Shown here: piece by piece, positions 8,762-16,619 of the stretch | Numbering within the stretch: the stretch's first letter is position 1 | How the letters are laid out: the number at the start of each line of letters is the position of its first letter | NCBI GenBank assembly: GCA_012728855.1 | Contig: JAAYEH010000029.1 | Span: forward strand, 51,393 to 115,392 | DNA from: Rhodopirellula sp. | Lineage (GTDB): Bacteria > Planctomycetota > Planctomycetia > Pirellulales > Thermoguttaceae | Reading direction: 5' to 3' | DNA: 64,000 nucleotides | Made by a program: the position numbers and the translations under genes | The notes under the pieces: model-generated | What the model was told of the DNA's origin: nothing | The model's input: the letters and a program-made list of their open reading frames with translations, nothing else | The model's database searches: none

Positions 8762-10225
8762 ATGACCGAACCTCGAGACGGAAAGCCCGGCGCGAAGACG
8801 CGCAAATACGGTCCCGTCGCCCGGTCACAACCGGCGGACGATGGCAGCTATTCCTCCTACGACGACGAAGAGCCTCTTTCCTTGGCGGAAGAGCTGATCG
8901 ATCGGCGGCATACGGTCGACGAGGACACCGATGAGCGCTACGAGCAGATCAAGCATTCGGGCGATACGCACATCGCCGCGCTTCAGAAGATGTCGATGTC
9001 CGAGTTGATCGATGAGGCTCGCAAGGAGAACCTCAGCGACTACGCCGGCATGAAGCGGCAGGACTTGATCTTCCGAATCCTGAAGGAGCGGGTGAAGCTC
9101 AACGGGCTGATGTTCGGCGAGGGCACTCTTGAAGTGCTTCCCGACGGCTTCGGCTTTCTCCGCAGTCCGGACTACCATTACCTTTCCTGCCCGGACGACA
9201 TCTACGTTTCCCCCAGTCAGATCCGGCGGTTCGGTTTGCGAACCGGCTCGACGGTGTCGGGGCAGATCCGGCCGCCAAAGGAGAATGAGCGCTACTTCGC
9301 TCTCTTACGGGTCGAGGCGATCAACTACGACGAGCCCAATAACCTCTCGCAAAAAGTGTTTTTCGACGACCTCACGCCGCTGCACCCGGACGAACGGATC
9401 GTGATGGAGGACGGCAGCGGCGACGTCAACACGCGCGTGGTCGATATGATCGTGCCGGTCGGCTTCGGACAGCGCGGGCTGATCGTTAGTCCGCCGCGAG
9501 CCGGCAAGACCATCCTGATGCAGAAGATGGCCCAGGCCGCTCTGCATAATTATCCCGACCTCTATGTCTTCATGCTGCTGATCGACGAGCGCCCCGAAGA
9601 GGTGACGGACATGGAGCGCCAGGTCAAGGGGAAAAACTGCGAGGTAATCAGCTCAACCTTCGACGAGCCTTCCAGCCGGCATATCCAGGTGGCCGACATG
9701 GTGCTGGAAAAAGCGAAACGAATGGTCGAGTACGGCAAGAATGTGATGATCTTCCTCGATTCGATCACGCGTTTGGCGCGGGCGTGGAACGCCGAATGCC
9801 CGCACTCCGGCAAAATCCTCTCCGGCGGCGTCGACGCCAACGCGCTGCAGCGCCCCAAGCGGTTCTTCGGGTCGGCGCGCAAGGTGGAGGAAGGCGGTTC
9901 CTTGACGATCCTGGCGACCGCGCTGATCGAGACGGGCAGCAAGATGGACGACGTGATCTTCGAGGAGTTCAAAGGGACCGGCAATTTGGAGATCCATCTC
10001 GACCGCCGCCTGGTCGACAAGCGGATTTGGCCGGCGATCGACATCAATCGCAGCGGCACGCGTCGCGAGGAAATGCTAATGGACCCGGAGGAACACCGCC
10101 GCGTCTGCATCCTCCGCCGGGCGCTGAACGAAATGAACCCGCCGGAGGCGATGGAAATGCTCGTCAGTCGATTGGTGAAGACGAAATCCAACGCCGAATT
10201 CCTCATGAGCATGAACATGAAATAG
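8762..10225 (+). CDS. rho: Transcription termination factor Rho
   Basis: 487 residues. Rho is the hexameric RNA helicase that ends transcription. The order is: an acidic N-terminal extension (about 70 residues, [14 protein letters not shown]...DEDTDERY), Rho_N helical domain ([15 protein letters not shown]), cold-shock RNA-binding domain ([21 protein letters not shown]), then the RecA-like ATPase with Walker A PPRAGKT (about 244-250), [13 protein letters not shown], and Walker B with the Q/R loop ([15 protein letters not shown]). The extension is longer than in E. coli Rho but ordinary for planctomycetes. AGGAG at 8749 is eight bases before ATG 8762. A palindromic repeat begins 8 bp after the TAG stop. 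Confidence 0.97.
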   Translation: MTEPRDGKPGAKTRKYGPVARSQPADDGSYSSYDDEEPLSLAEELIDRRHTVDEDTDERYEQIKHSGDTHIAALQKMSMSELIDEARKENLSDYAGMKRQDLIFRILKERVKLNGLMFGEGTLEVLPDGFGFLRSPDYHYLSCPDDIYVSPSQIRRFGLRTGSTVSGQIRPPKENERYFALLRVEAINYDEPNNLSQKVFFDDLTPLHPDERIVMEDGSGDVNTRVVDMIVPVGFGQRGLIVSPPRAGKTILMQKMAQAALHNYPDLYVFMLLIDERPEEVTDMERQVKGKNCEVISSTFDEPSSRHIQVADMVLEKAKRMVEYGKNVMIFLDSITRLARAWNAECPHSGKILSGGVDANALQRPKRFFGSARKVEEGGSLTILATALIETGSKMDDVIFEEFKGTGNLEIHLDRRLVDKRIWPAIDINRSGTRREEMLMDPEEHRRVCILRRALNEMNPPEAMEMLVSRLVKTKSNAEFLMSMNMK

Positions 10226-10233
10226 GAGTCGTC

Positions 10234-10298
10234 GTGGGGCAGGTTTGCAGCCTGCCTTGCACCAGCGCGAAAACAGGCAGGCTACAAACCTGCCCCAC
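10234..10298. repeat. 65-bp palindromic repeat, GTGGGGCAGGTTTGC family
   Basis: The arms GTGGGGCAGGTTTGCAGCC... and ...GGCTACAAACCTGCCCCAC are inverted copies with one or two differences around a short spacer. It fills most of the rho-ribH gap. A diverged copy of the same family lies at 31086-31150. It has no T-run and is more likely a dispersed repeat than an intrinsic terminator. Confidence 0.8.
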
Positions 10299-10315
10299 GG
10301 TTGGGAAGGAGAAAC

Positions 10316-10819
10316 GTGAACGTCTACGAGGCAAACAGTGAAGCGGCCGAAGGCCGATTTGCGATCGTCGTGTCGAAATTCAACGACTCGATCACTTCCC
10401 GGCTGCTGGACGGCGCCGTGGAAACGCTCTCGCGGCGGGGCGTCAAGGATGATCACGTCGACGTCTTCCGGACCCCGGGGGCGTTCGAGATCCCAACCGT
10501 CGCCGGCCGTTTGGCGGAAAACGGGCGTTACGCGGCGGTCATCTGCCTGGGCGCGGTGATTCGCGGAGAGACGACGCACGATCAGCACATCAACCGCGCC
10601 GTCAGCATGGCGCTGGCCGAGATCGGCGCGCGGACCGGTGTGCCGGTATTGTTCGGTGTGCTCACCTGCAACACCCTGGAGCAGGCGATCGCGCGATCCG
10701 GCGGGGAGGCGGGCACCCGCGGCAAGGACCGCCCGGACAGCCGCATCGGCAACAAGGGCGCCGATTGTGCCGAGGCCGCTCTGGAAATGGTCAATCTTCT
10801 AGCCAAAATGCCGAGATAG
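10316..10819 (+). CDS. ribH: 6,7-dimethyl-8-ribityllumazine synthase
   Basis: 167 residues. It condenses 5-amino-6-ribitylaminouracil with dihydroxybutanone phosphate, the penultimate step of riboflavin synthesis. Family signatures are present: FAIVVSKFND, the RTPGAFEIP motif, ICLGAVIRGETTHDQHIN with the catalytic His, and FGVLTCNTLEQA. The GTG at 10316 follows AAGGAG closely (four bases); a TTG at 10301 is an alternative. It is followed by nusB, a classic ribH-nusB pair. Confidence 0.95.
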   Translation: MNVYEANSEAAEGRFAIVVSKFNDSITSRLLDGAVETLSRRGVKDDHVDVFRTPGAFEIPTVAGRLAENGRYAAVICLGAVIRGETTHDQHINRAVSMALAEIGARTGVPVLFGVLTCNTLEQAIARSGGEAGTRGKDRPDSRIGNKGADCAEAALEMVNLLAKMPR

Positions 10820-10828
10820 CGAGTCACC

Positions 10829-11239
10829 ATGCCGCGCCGTAGCCGTGCCCGCGCCGTCGCCTTTCAAGTGCTGTTTCAGGACGATCTGAACCCGAAGGTC
10901 AACCCGGCGGTGGGCGACAGTCTGCTACGGCGGCGACTGCGATCGGACGAGCTGGTCGAATTCGCGCAGTCGCTGGTTGCCGGCGTGCGGCGGCACCGCG
11001 CCCAACTCGACAAACGCATCGAACAGACGGCGGCCAACTGGAGTCTGCACCGGATGGCCGCATCCGACCGCAACGTGCTGCGGCTGGGGGCCTTCGAAGT
11101 TCTCTATACCGACACTCCCGTCCGCGTCGCCGTCAATGAGGCGGTGGAACTGGCCAAGCGCTTCGGCAGCGCGCAGTCGTCTCAGTTCGTCAATGGCATT
11201 CTGGACCGGCTGATGCAAGAAAGAGAGATCGAGCAATAA
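10829..11239 (+). CDS. nusB: Transcription antitermination factor NusB
   Basis: 136 residues, all-helical. The N-terminal arginine-rich RRSRARAVAFQVLFQDDL is the typical RNA-binding start, and the C-terminal half has the conserved DRNVLRLGAFEVLY, VAVNEAVELAKRFG and FVNGILDRL. NusB binds boxA RNA with NusE/S10 during rRNA transcription. It starts 9 bp after ribH and ends 1 bp before ftsY, so the three are very probably one transcript. Confidence 0.95.
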   Translation: MPRRSRARAVAFQVLFQDDLNPKVNPAVGDSLLRRRLRSDELVEFAQSLVAGVRRHRAQLDKRIEQTAANWSLHRMAASDRNVLRLGAFEVLYTDTPVRVAVNEAVELAKRFGSAQSSQFVNGILDRLMQEREIEQ

Positions 11240-11240
11240 C

Positions 11241-12161
11241 ATGGGCCTTTTCGACAAACTCAAGCAAGGGCTGAAGAAAACCTCCCAGTTGCTCAATACC
11301 GACGTTCGCGATCTGTTCAAGAGCGAAGGTCGGCTGATGGACGAGGATCTGCTCGACGAGATCTTCGCGACCCTCATCAAGACCGACATGGGCGTCGCGG
11401 CGGCCCAGCAGATCGTCGGCGACATTCGCGACCGTTTCCGGGCGCGTGTGGTCAAGTCGCCGGAGGTGGTGGAGGGGATCAAGGAGAAACTCAAGGACTT
11501 GATGAAGCAGCCGCCCGAGCCGATTCGATTCGCGGCGGCGGGGCCGACGGTGATCATGGTTTGTGGGGTGAACGGCTCGGGGAAGACGACATCGATCGCC
11601 AAGTTGTCGCACATGTTCCTGGCCGAGAACCGGCGGATCGTGCTCGGCGCGGCCGACACGTTTCGGGCGGCTGCCGTCGAGCAGTTGACGATCTGGGCGC
11701 AGCGACTGGGAACAGAAATCGTCACCGGCCCTCCCGGGAGCGATCCGGCCAGCGTGGCGCATCGGGCCGTCGCTCGCGCCATCGAAGTGGACGCCGACGT
11801 GTGTATCGTGGATACGGCCGGACGGCTGCAGACTCAACAGAACCTCATGCAGGAGTTGAGCAAGATCCACCGCGTGCTCGGCAAGCAGATCCCGGAAGCT
11901 CCGCACGAGGTGCTGTTGGTGCTCGACGCCACCACCGGACAGAACGGCATCAGCCAGGCAAAACACTTCACCGAGGCGGTCCAATGCACCGGCATCGTTC
12001 TGGCCAAGCTGGACGGAACCGCCAAAGGCGGTGTCGTCGTCGCCATCCGGCAGGAGGTGGGGCTGCCGGTCAAATACGTCGGCGTCGGGGAGAAGGCGGA
12101 AGACCTGGCTCTGTTCAATCCCGATGCGTTCGTCGATGCGATGTTTGAGGACGTCGGGTAA
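11241..12161 (+). CDS. ftsY: Signal recognition particle receptor FtsY
   Basis: 306 residues: N-terminal four-helix N domain, then the SRP-type GTPase with G1 GVNGSGKTTS (about 109-118), DTFRAAAVEQL, the DTAGR G3 motif, TKLDGTAKGG-type G4 (here AKLDGTAKGGV), and GVGEKAEDL near the end. It lacks the long acidic A domain of E. coli FtsY, as in many bacteria. It docks the ribosome-SRP complex at the membrane. The ATG follows the nusB stop almost directly. Confidence 0.97.
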   Translation: MGLFDKLKQGLKKTSQLLNTDVRDLFKSEGRLMDEDLLDEIFATLIKTDMGVAAAQQIVGDIRDRFRARVVKSPEVVEGIKEKLKDLMKQPPEPIRFAAAGPTVIMVCGVNGSGKTTSIAKLSHMFLAENRRIVLGAADTFRAAAVEQLTIWAQRLGTEIVTGPPGSDPASVAHRAVARAIEVDADVCIVDTAGRLQTQQNLMQELSKIHRVLGKQIPEAPHEVLLVLDATTGQNGISQAKHFTEAVQCTGIVLAKLDGTAKGGVVVAIRQEVGLPVKYVGVGEKAEDLALFNPDAFVDAMFEDVG

Positions 12162-12277
12162 TGCGCCCGATCCCTCGGCCCTTGTTGCCACAACCGCAGC
12201 CCTGGTGAAGCGGCCTCGCACGATGCGCGGGTTGCTCAGCCCGCCGCAACTCATTGCTGCGGCAGGCTTTTCGCAAG

Positions 12278-12352
12278 TCGGGGCGACTGGATTCGAACCA
12301 GCGACCTTCAGACCCCCAGTCTGACGCGCTAACCAGACTGCGCTACGCCCCG
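12278..12352 (-). tRNA. tRNA-Pro (GGG anticodon)
   Basis: Read on the minus strand, CGGGGCG pairs with CGCCCCG as a 7-bp acceptor stem with discriminator A. The D arm contains GCGCAGTCTGGTTAGCGC. The anticodon stem TCAGA/TCTGA encloses CTGGGGG, giving anticodon GGG. The T arm holds GGTTCGAATCC. CCA is not encoded. Confidence 0.95.
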
Positions 12353-12490
12353 AACTACCCCCACGCGGCCGCCGCCAAAGCGATGGCGACCATGTTTTCA
12401 ACTCTTCCAGTATCCCAAATCTGCCCGGGAAAGTCCAGGGGCCTTGCAGACCATCCCGCCACAAGAGTGGTGCGTGGGCTGGCAAAATCG

Positions 12491-12518
12491 TTGACAGCGC
12501 AAGGATTTCTGCTAGCTT
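12491..12518 (+). promoter_or_regulatory. Candidate promoter for the pcm gene
   Basis: TTGACA at 12491-12496, a 16-bp spacer, and TAGCTT at 12513-12518, 115 bp upstream of the GTG at 12633. A short palindrome (12552-12571) lies in the presumed leader. Confidence 0.5.
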
Positions 12519-12551
12519 CGATCTGGCGGTGTTGCCCCGACGCATGAATAC

Positions 12552-12571
12552 GTCAGGCTTTCCAGCCTGAC
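12552..12571. repeat. Short palindrome, GGCTTTCCAGCC family
   Basis: GTCAGGCT-TTCC-AGCCTGAC is a perfect hairpin. The core GGCTTTCCAGCC recurs at 22489-22503, inverted at 22589-22600, and inverted in part at 25303-25314, so it is one of the dispersed palindrome families here. Confidence 0.6.
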
Positions 12572-12632
12572 TCTGCGCCACGGTCAGGCCCGTCCAGTTC
12601 AATCTCATCGGTTCCTTTCAAGGGGCAGGGCG

Positions 12633-13457
12633 GTGAATCGACGATTGAGGCAAGATCGGGTGCGGTCGGCCGGATTGGTTGCGCTCGTGGCGGTTCTTAT
12701 GGCGGGACTGGTGGTGATGTTTTGGAGGGCGAGTGTGGGTGGAGAAGACCAAGCGAATCCCCCGTCGCCTGACCAGCGGCCGCGAGGGGATGTGGAAGAT
12801 GCGGGCGAGACATCGCGCTTCGCCGCGGCTCGGCGGAAAATGGTCGAGCGCCAGTTTCGGGGGCGGGATATCGCCGACGAAAAGATACTCGACGTGATGG
12901 GCCGGGTGCCGCGTCACCGTTTCGTCCCCGAGAATCTGCAAGACGACGCCTACGAAGACTACCCGCTGCCGATCGGCCACGGCCAAACGATCTCGCAGCC
13001 GTACATCGTTGCGCTGATGACCCAGTTGGTCCGGCCGAAACCCCAATGCCGGGCGCTGGACATCGGCACCGGTTCCGGCTACCAGGCCGCCATCCTGGCA
13101 GAACTCTGCAAGGAGGTTTACAGCATCGAGATTGTTGAGCCGCTGGCCGACGAGGCTCGCAAACGGTTGGATGGTCTCGGCTACAAGAATGTGAAAGTTC
13201 GGACGGGCGACGGCTATCGAGGTTGGCCGGAAAAGGCGCCGTTCGATGTGATTGTCGTTGCCGCCGCGCCGGAACATGTGCCGCAGCCGCTCATCGAACA
13301 ACTTTCCCCTGGCGGCCGGCTGGTCATTCCCGTGGGTGATTTCTCCCAGCAGTTGCTGGTGATCGAGAAAAAGAGGGATGGCAGTATCGAACGAAAGTCA
13401 GTCGCCCCGGTGCGGTTTGTGCCCATGACCGGCGAAGCGGAGAAGCGACAAGAATAG
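12633..13457 (+). CDS. pcm: Protein-L-isoaspartate O-methyltransferase, membrane-anchored or exported
   Basis: 274 residues. A signal or anchor (LVALVAVLMAGLVVMFW, about residues 16-32) precedes a PCMT domain: MVERQFRGRDIADEKILDVMGRVPRHRFVP, the YEDYPLPIGHGQTISQPYIVALM substrate region, and the AdoMet-binding DIGTGSGYQAAILAEL. PCMT methylates isoaspartyl residues in damaged proteins. E. coli Pcm is cytosolic; this one carries an N-terminal export or anchor segment, which implies action in the periplasm, as seen in a number of environmental bacteria. The GTG at 12633 follows GGGGCAGGGCG; no better start precedes the signal. Confidence 0.9.
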   Translation: MNRRLRQDRVRSAGLVALVAVLMAGLVVMFWRASVGGEDQANPPSPDQRPRGDVEDAGETSRFAAARRKMVERQFRGRDIADEKILDVMGRVPRHRFVPENLQDDAYEDYPLPIGHGQTISQPYIVALMTQLVRPKPQCRALDIGTGSGYQAAILAELCKEVYSIEIVEPLADEARKRLDGLGYKNVKVRTGDGYRGWPEKAPFDVIVVAAAPEHVPQPLIEQLSPGGRLVIPVGDFSQQLLVIEKKRDGSIERKSVAPVRFVPMTGEAEKRQE

Positions 13458-13493
13458 TTCTTACCGAAACGACATCGAAGGAGAATGCCCACC

Positions 13494-14978
13494 ATGAGGA
13501 TGATCGGATTGCCAGCAGCCGTTCTGCTGTTCATCGCGCACGGCTCGACGGGTCAAGAGGCCGCCCTCACGAAGATCGACCCCCTGATGCGGGCCGTCGA
13601 CCTGAACATCGGCCAGAAGCAGGAAGTGCCCATGGCCGGCGGCAAGAAGGCCACGGTCAAACTGCTCGACGTGCAGGAAAACCGTGACGAAGTGCGTGGC
13701 GCTCTGCGACAAGTCCGCGTTATCGTAGAGGTGAACGGCGAGAGGGCCGAGATGGTTTCGGCCACGTATCACTTGCCGATCACGGTGGCCGGCGTTCAGA
13801 TCGATTGTCCGATCACCAAAGGCTATCTGGAAAACGGCGACCACTGGGGCCTGGAAGCCGACGCCCGCCTGCGACTCTGGCCTGCCGCGTCGCCCTGGAT
13901 TCGCCCCGGCACGTTTTCCTATCCGGTCGACCAACGCTGGTTCGCCGGCGGCACCCTGATGGCGAACGAACTCGGCGACGATGAGCGGCCCGAAGACAGG
14001 ACGTTCTACTATCACTGGGGGCTCGATTTCGGCGGCGCCGAACGGCTGGTAACCGTGATGGCCGCGACGGACGGCGTGGTCGTCTCCGCGGGCGAAAAAG
14101 TCTTGGAAGGGGAACAACTGCCGTCGCTCGTCCGCCCGCGCTACGACGTGATCTACCTGCGAGACGGCCGCGGCTGGTACTATCGCTACAGCCACCTTGA
14201 TTCGATCGCCCCCACGGTGTCGGTGGGCGGACGGGTAAAGCGAGGAGAGAAGATCGGCATGCTCGGCAAGGAGGGGGCCAGCGGCGGCTGGACGCATCTG
14301 CACTTCGACATCGTTGGGCCGCAGCCCAGCGGAAAGTACGGCGTGATCGACGCCTATGCCTTCGTCTGGCAAGTCTATCACGACCAGCACGCGACCGAAG
14401 TGGAAGCGGTCGCGCGCCCCCGTCAGCTCGCCTGGATCGGCGAGCCGGTCGTGCTCGACGGGAGCCGCTCGTGGTGTCGGCGCGGCCCCGAGCACATCGC
14501 GAGCTACCAGTGGATTCTCTCCAACGGGCGGACGGCGACGGGGCCGAAGGCTGAGATCCGCTATGACCGGGCGGGTAACTACAACGAAACACTCAAGGTG
14601 ACGGACGACGAGGGCAATACCGACTACGACTTCGCCCGAGTGAAGATCGCCGACCGCGAGCATCCCGAGCAGCAGCCGCCGGGAGTCAATGCCGCCTACT
14701 GGCCCACCTTCGGCATCCGCGTGGGAGAAGAGGTAACGTTCAAAGCCCGCAGCTTTGCCGTGGATCGAAGCGACGGGCAGGAGGAGTGGGACTTTGGCGA
14801 CGGCAGCCCCACAGCCACCACCCAGTCCAACAGCAGCGGTGAGGCGCACGCGGCCGACGGCTATGCGACGATCACCCATCATTATCGCGGGCCGGGAGAC
14901 TACCTTGTCACGGTGCGGCGAACAAACCATCGCGGCGAGATCGGCACGGATCGCCTGCATGTGGTTGTGGAGCCGTAG
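13494..14978 (+). CDS. Secreted M23 metallopeptidase with PKD domains
   Basis: 494 residues: signal peptide (MIGLPAAVLLFIAHGSTGQ), an N-terminal beta region, an M23 (LytM/lysostaphin-like) peptidase domain, and two PKD-like domains (about SRSWCRRGPEHIASYQWILSNG and AVDRSDGQEEWDFGDGSPT). Zinc-site residues are visible: HWGLDFGG (His and Asp) and THLHFDIV (H-x-H), plus YSHLDSI. M23 enzymes cut peptide bonds in peptidoglycan; PKD domains usually mediate binding at the cell surface. The ATG at 13494 has the GAAGGAG ribosome site at the right distance; the one at 13485 is too close to it. Confidence 0.85.
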   Translation: MRMIGLPAAVLLFIAHGSTGQEAALTKIDPLMRAVDLNIGQKQEVPMAGGKKATVKLLDVQENRDEVRGALRQVRVIVEVNGERAEMVSATYHLPITVAGVQIDCPITKGYLENGDHWGLEADARLRLWPAASPWIRPGTFSYPVDQRWFAGGTLMANELGDDERPEDRTFYYHWGLDFGGAERLVTVMAATDGVVVSAGEKVLEGEQLPSLVRPRYDVIYLRDGRGWYYRYSHLDSIAPTVSVGGRVKRGEKIGMLGKEGASGGWTHLHFDIVGPQPSGKYGVIDAYAFVWQVYHDQHATEVEAVARPRQLAWIGEPVVLDGSRSWCRRGPEHIASYQWILSNGRTATGPKAEIRYDRAGNYNETLKVTDDEGNTDYDFARVKIADREHPEQQPPGVNAAYWPTFGIRVGEEVTFKARSFAVDRSDGQEEWDFGDGSPTATTQSNSSGEAHAADGYATITHHYRGPGDYLVTVRRTNHRGEIGTDRLHVVVEP

Positions 14979-15018
14979 GCCGCCGCGGTGAATGCGACAC
15001 TTGGTCTTTCGCCGACGC

Positions 15019-16113
15019 CTAGCGGACGAAGATCTGCTGTTCGACCTGCTCCTGCAGTTTCTTCTCCAAGGGCGCTCGTTTCGCAGCGGCCCAATTTCCG
15101 GCGACTTCCTCCAGCTTGGCGCGGTCGAAATCGCCTTGCGGCAGGTTGGCCTGAAGGTGGGCGAGGCATTCCTTCGCGAGCGCGTCGTACTGCGACTCGT
15201 ACGGCTTCGCTTCGACGGGCTTCGCGGCGGCGGCGTCCGTCACGGCATCGGCGAAGGCGCCGGGCTGCGAGAGGGTTTCGATGAGTTTGATGCTCTCCTG
15301 GGCCCGGTCCATGATGGCGGTGGCTGCGTACACGCGGCGGCAAAGATCATCCAGATCGCGCGCCGTGACCGCGACGACCTCATCCATCCATTGCCGTTTC
15401 TGCTCTTCGGTAACCGCGGGCGCGGGCGGTGTTGCCGTCGCCACCGGCGGCGGCGCGGCGGGCTGCTTCCTGGAATTGATCCAGTACTGCGCGAAGATGA
15501 AAGCAGGAATGGAAATCACCACCAAGGCTACCACGATACCGGCCGCCACCACGGGGCCCTTACGTTTGGGAGCGAGTGAAGTCGGAATGTCTCCGGCGCC
15601 AGCCGCGGACACACCTGGCGCCGCGACGGGAATTGGGCATCCGCACTGCGGGCATTGCCTGGCGCGACGGGAAATCATGGCGCCGCAGTCGGGGCAGGGG
15701 GTAAGCCGCTCGCCCGCGGCAAGATCCGAGGCATTGGCCGGCTCGGCGGCAGGCTTCTGTCGGCTGCCGTCACGGGGCGAGGCGAAGGCGTCCTCCAGCC
15801 ACTGCCACGCATCGGAACCCTGCTTCCGGACGCGGCTGAACTCGTCCAGCTTTCCGGCGGCCACCAACTCACGGAGTTCGCGTATCGAGAGCGGCCCATA
15901 CTTGGCGCCGTCCGAAGCTTCAGCGAACCATTCACCCCCCGCCGAGGCAGTCTCTTTCGCCGCCGGGACTTGCCGCTTGGTCGCGGCGGCCTGTCCGGCC
16001 GCGGGAATCGCCACCGCCGCCGCGCATTTCGGGCATTTCACCCGCTTACCGCCTAAATGGTCCGGGGCATTGAATTTACCTCCGCACGCCTTGCACGCTA
16101 CGACAATGGGCAT
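15019..16113 (-). CDS. Zinc-ribbon / GYF_2 / single-pass membrane protein
   Basis: 364 residues with a modular layout. Residues 1-40: zinc ribbon (CKACGGKFNAPDHLGGKRVKCPKC). About 65-120: GYF_2 domain (EWFAEASDGAKYGPLS...SDAWQWLEDAF). About 145-170: second zinc ribbon (TPCPDCGAMISRRARQCPQCGCP). About 190-215: one membrane helix (VVAAGIVVALVVISIPAFIFA). Then a charged helical C-terminus, presumably outside. This is a typical planctomycete architecture with no known function. The start was set at the first ribbon; the upstream extension runs into the mobile element at 16150. Confidence 0.75.
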   Translation of the reverse strand: MPIVVACKACGGKFNAPDHLGGKRVKCPKCAAAVAIPAAGQAAATKRQVPAAKETASAGGEWFAEASDGAKYGPLSIRELRELVAAGKLDEFSRVRKQGSDAWQWLEDAFASPRDGSRQKPAAEPANASDLAAGERLTPCPDCGAMISRRARQCPQCGCPIPVAAPGVSAAGAGDIPTSLAPKRKGPVVAAGIVVALVVISIPAFIFAQYWINSRKQPAAPPPVATATPPAPAVTEEQKRQWMDEVVAVTARDLDDLCRRVYAATAIMDRAQESIKLIETLSQPGAFADAVTDAAAAKPVEAKPYESQYDALAKECLAHLQANLPQGDFDRAKLEEVAGNWAAAKRAPLEKKLQEQVEQQIFVR

Positions 16114-16149
16114 GGCCGCCACTCCGGTAAGCCGCGTTGGATCCAAACG

Positions 16150-16250
16150 GGCATGGTTCACAAAACGGGGACAGGCACCTTGCCGAACCGTGTTTTTCAC
16201 CAGCAGAAGCTATTTGGCTCGGAGCCAGTCCCCGTTTTTTGAACCATGCC
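16150..16250. mobile_element. 101-bp MITE-like element, copy 1, with 8-bp target duplication
   Basis: The ends GGCATGGTTCACAAAACGGGG and CCCCGTTTTTTGAACCATGCC are inverted repeats of about 30 bp with few mismatches. The element is exactly flanked by TCCAAACG at 16142-16149 and 16251-16258, an 8-bp direct repeat. A second copy of identical length, about 95% identical and inverted, lies at 56294-56394. It encodes nothing. The structure is that of a miniature inverted-repeat transposable element moved by a transposase supplied from elsewhere. It sits just downstream of dsrC and may fold as a transcript hairpin. Confidence 0.9.
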
Positions 16251-16301
16251 TCCAAACGTCACTCTACCTTTCCCGTCCGGGAGAGGCAAAGGGGCAGCAC
16301 T

Positions 16302-16619
16302 TCAGACGCAACCGGTCGGTTTCGGCAGGCCGGCCAGCTTGCAGGCGCCGACCGCCGGGCCGGAGGGAAACAACTGGTAGATCTTCTTCAGGTCGAAACC
16401 GGTTTCTTTGCAGAGCTTGCGAATCATCGGCGCGACGCCGAATTGCTTGTGGTAATCGCGGAGATAGCGGATCACCTTCCAGTGTTCATCGGTTAGTTCG
16501 TCAACACCCTCGAGTCTGGCAAAGGCTTTGGCGATCTCTTCGTCCCATACTTCAGGGTCGTCGAGGAAGCCGTCGTCGTCGACCGCAATCTGCTTGCCGT
16601 TTACATTCACGCAACTCAT
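16302..16619 (-). CDS. dsrC: Sulfite reductase-associated sulfur carrier DsrC
   Basis: 105 residues of the DsrC/TusE family (VNGKQIAVDDDGFLDDPEVWDEEIAKAFA, HWKVIRYLRDYHKQFGVAPMIRKL). The C-terminal arm GACKLAGLPKPTGCV carries both redox cysteines, Cys93 and Cys104, ten residues apart. TusE-type proteins keep only the last one, so this is a true DsrC able to form the trisulfide with DsrAB and be recycled by DsrMK. The ATG overlaps the dsrK stop (ATGA), so it is translationally coupled and last in the cluster. Confidence 0.95.
   Translation of the reverse strand: MSCVNVNGKQIAVDDDGFLDDPEVWDEEIAKAFARLEGVDELTDEHWKVIRYLRDYHKQFGVAPMIRKLCKETGFDLKKIYQLFPSGPAVGACKLAGLPKPTGCV

Noticed and set aside
16302..16619. 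DsrC as TusE (tRNA thiolation) protein
   Set aside because: TusE lacks the upstream cysteine of the C-terminal arm; here both Cys93 and Cys104 are present.
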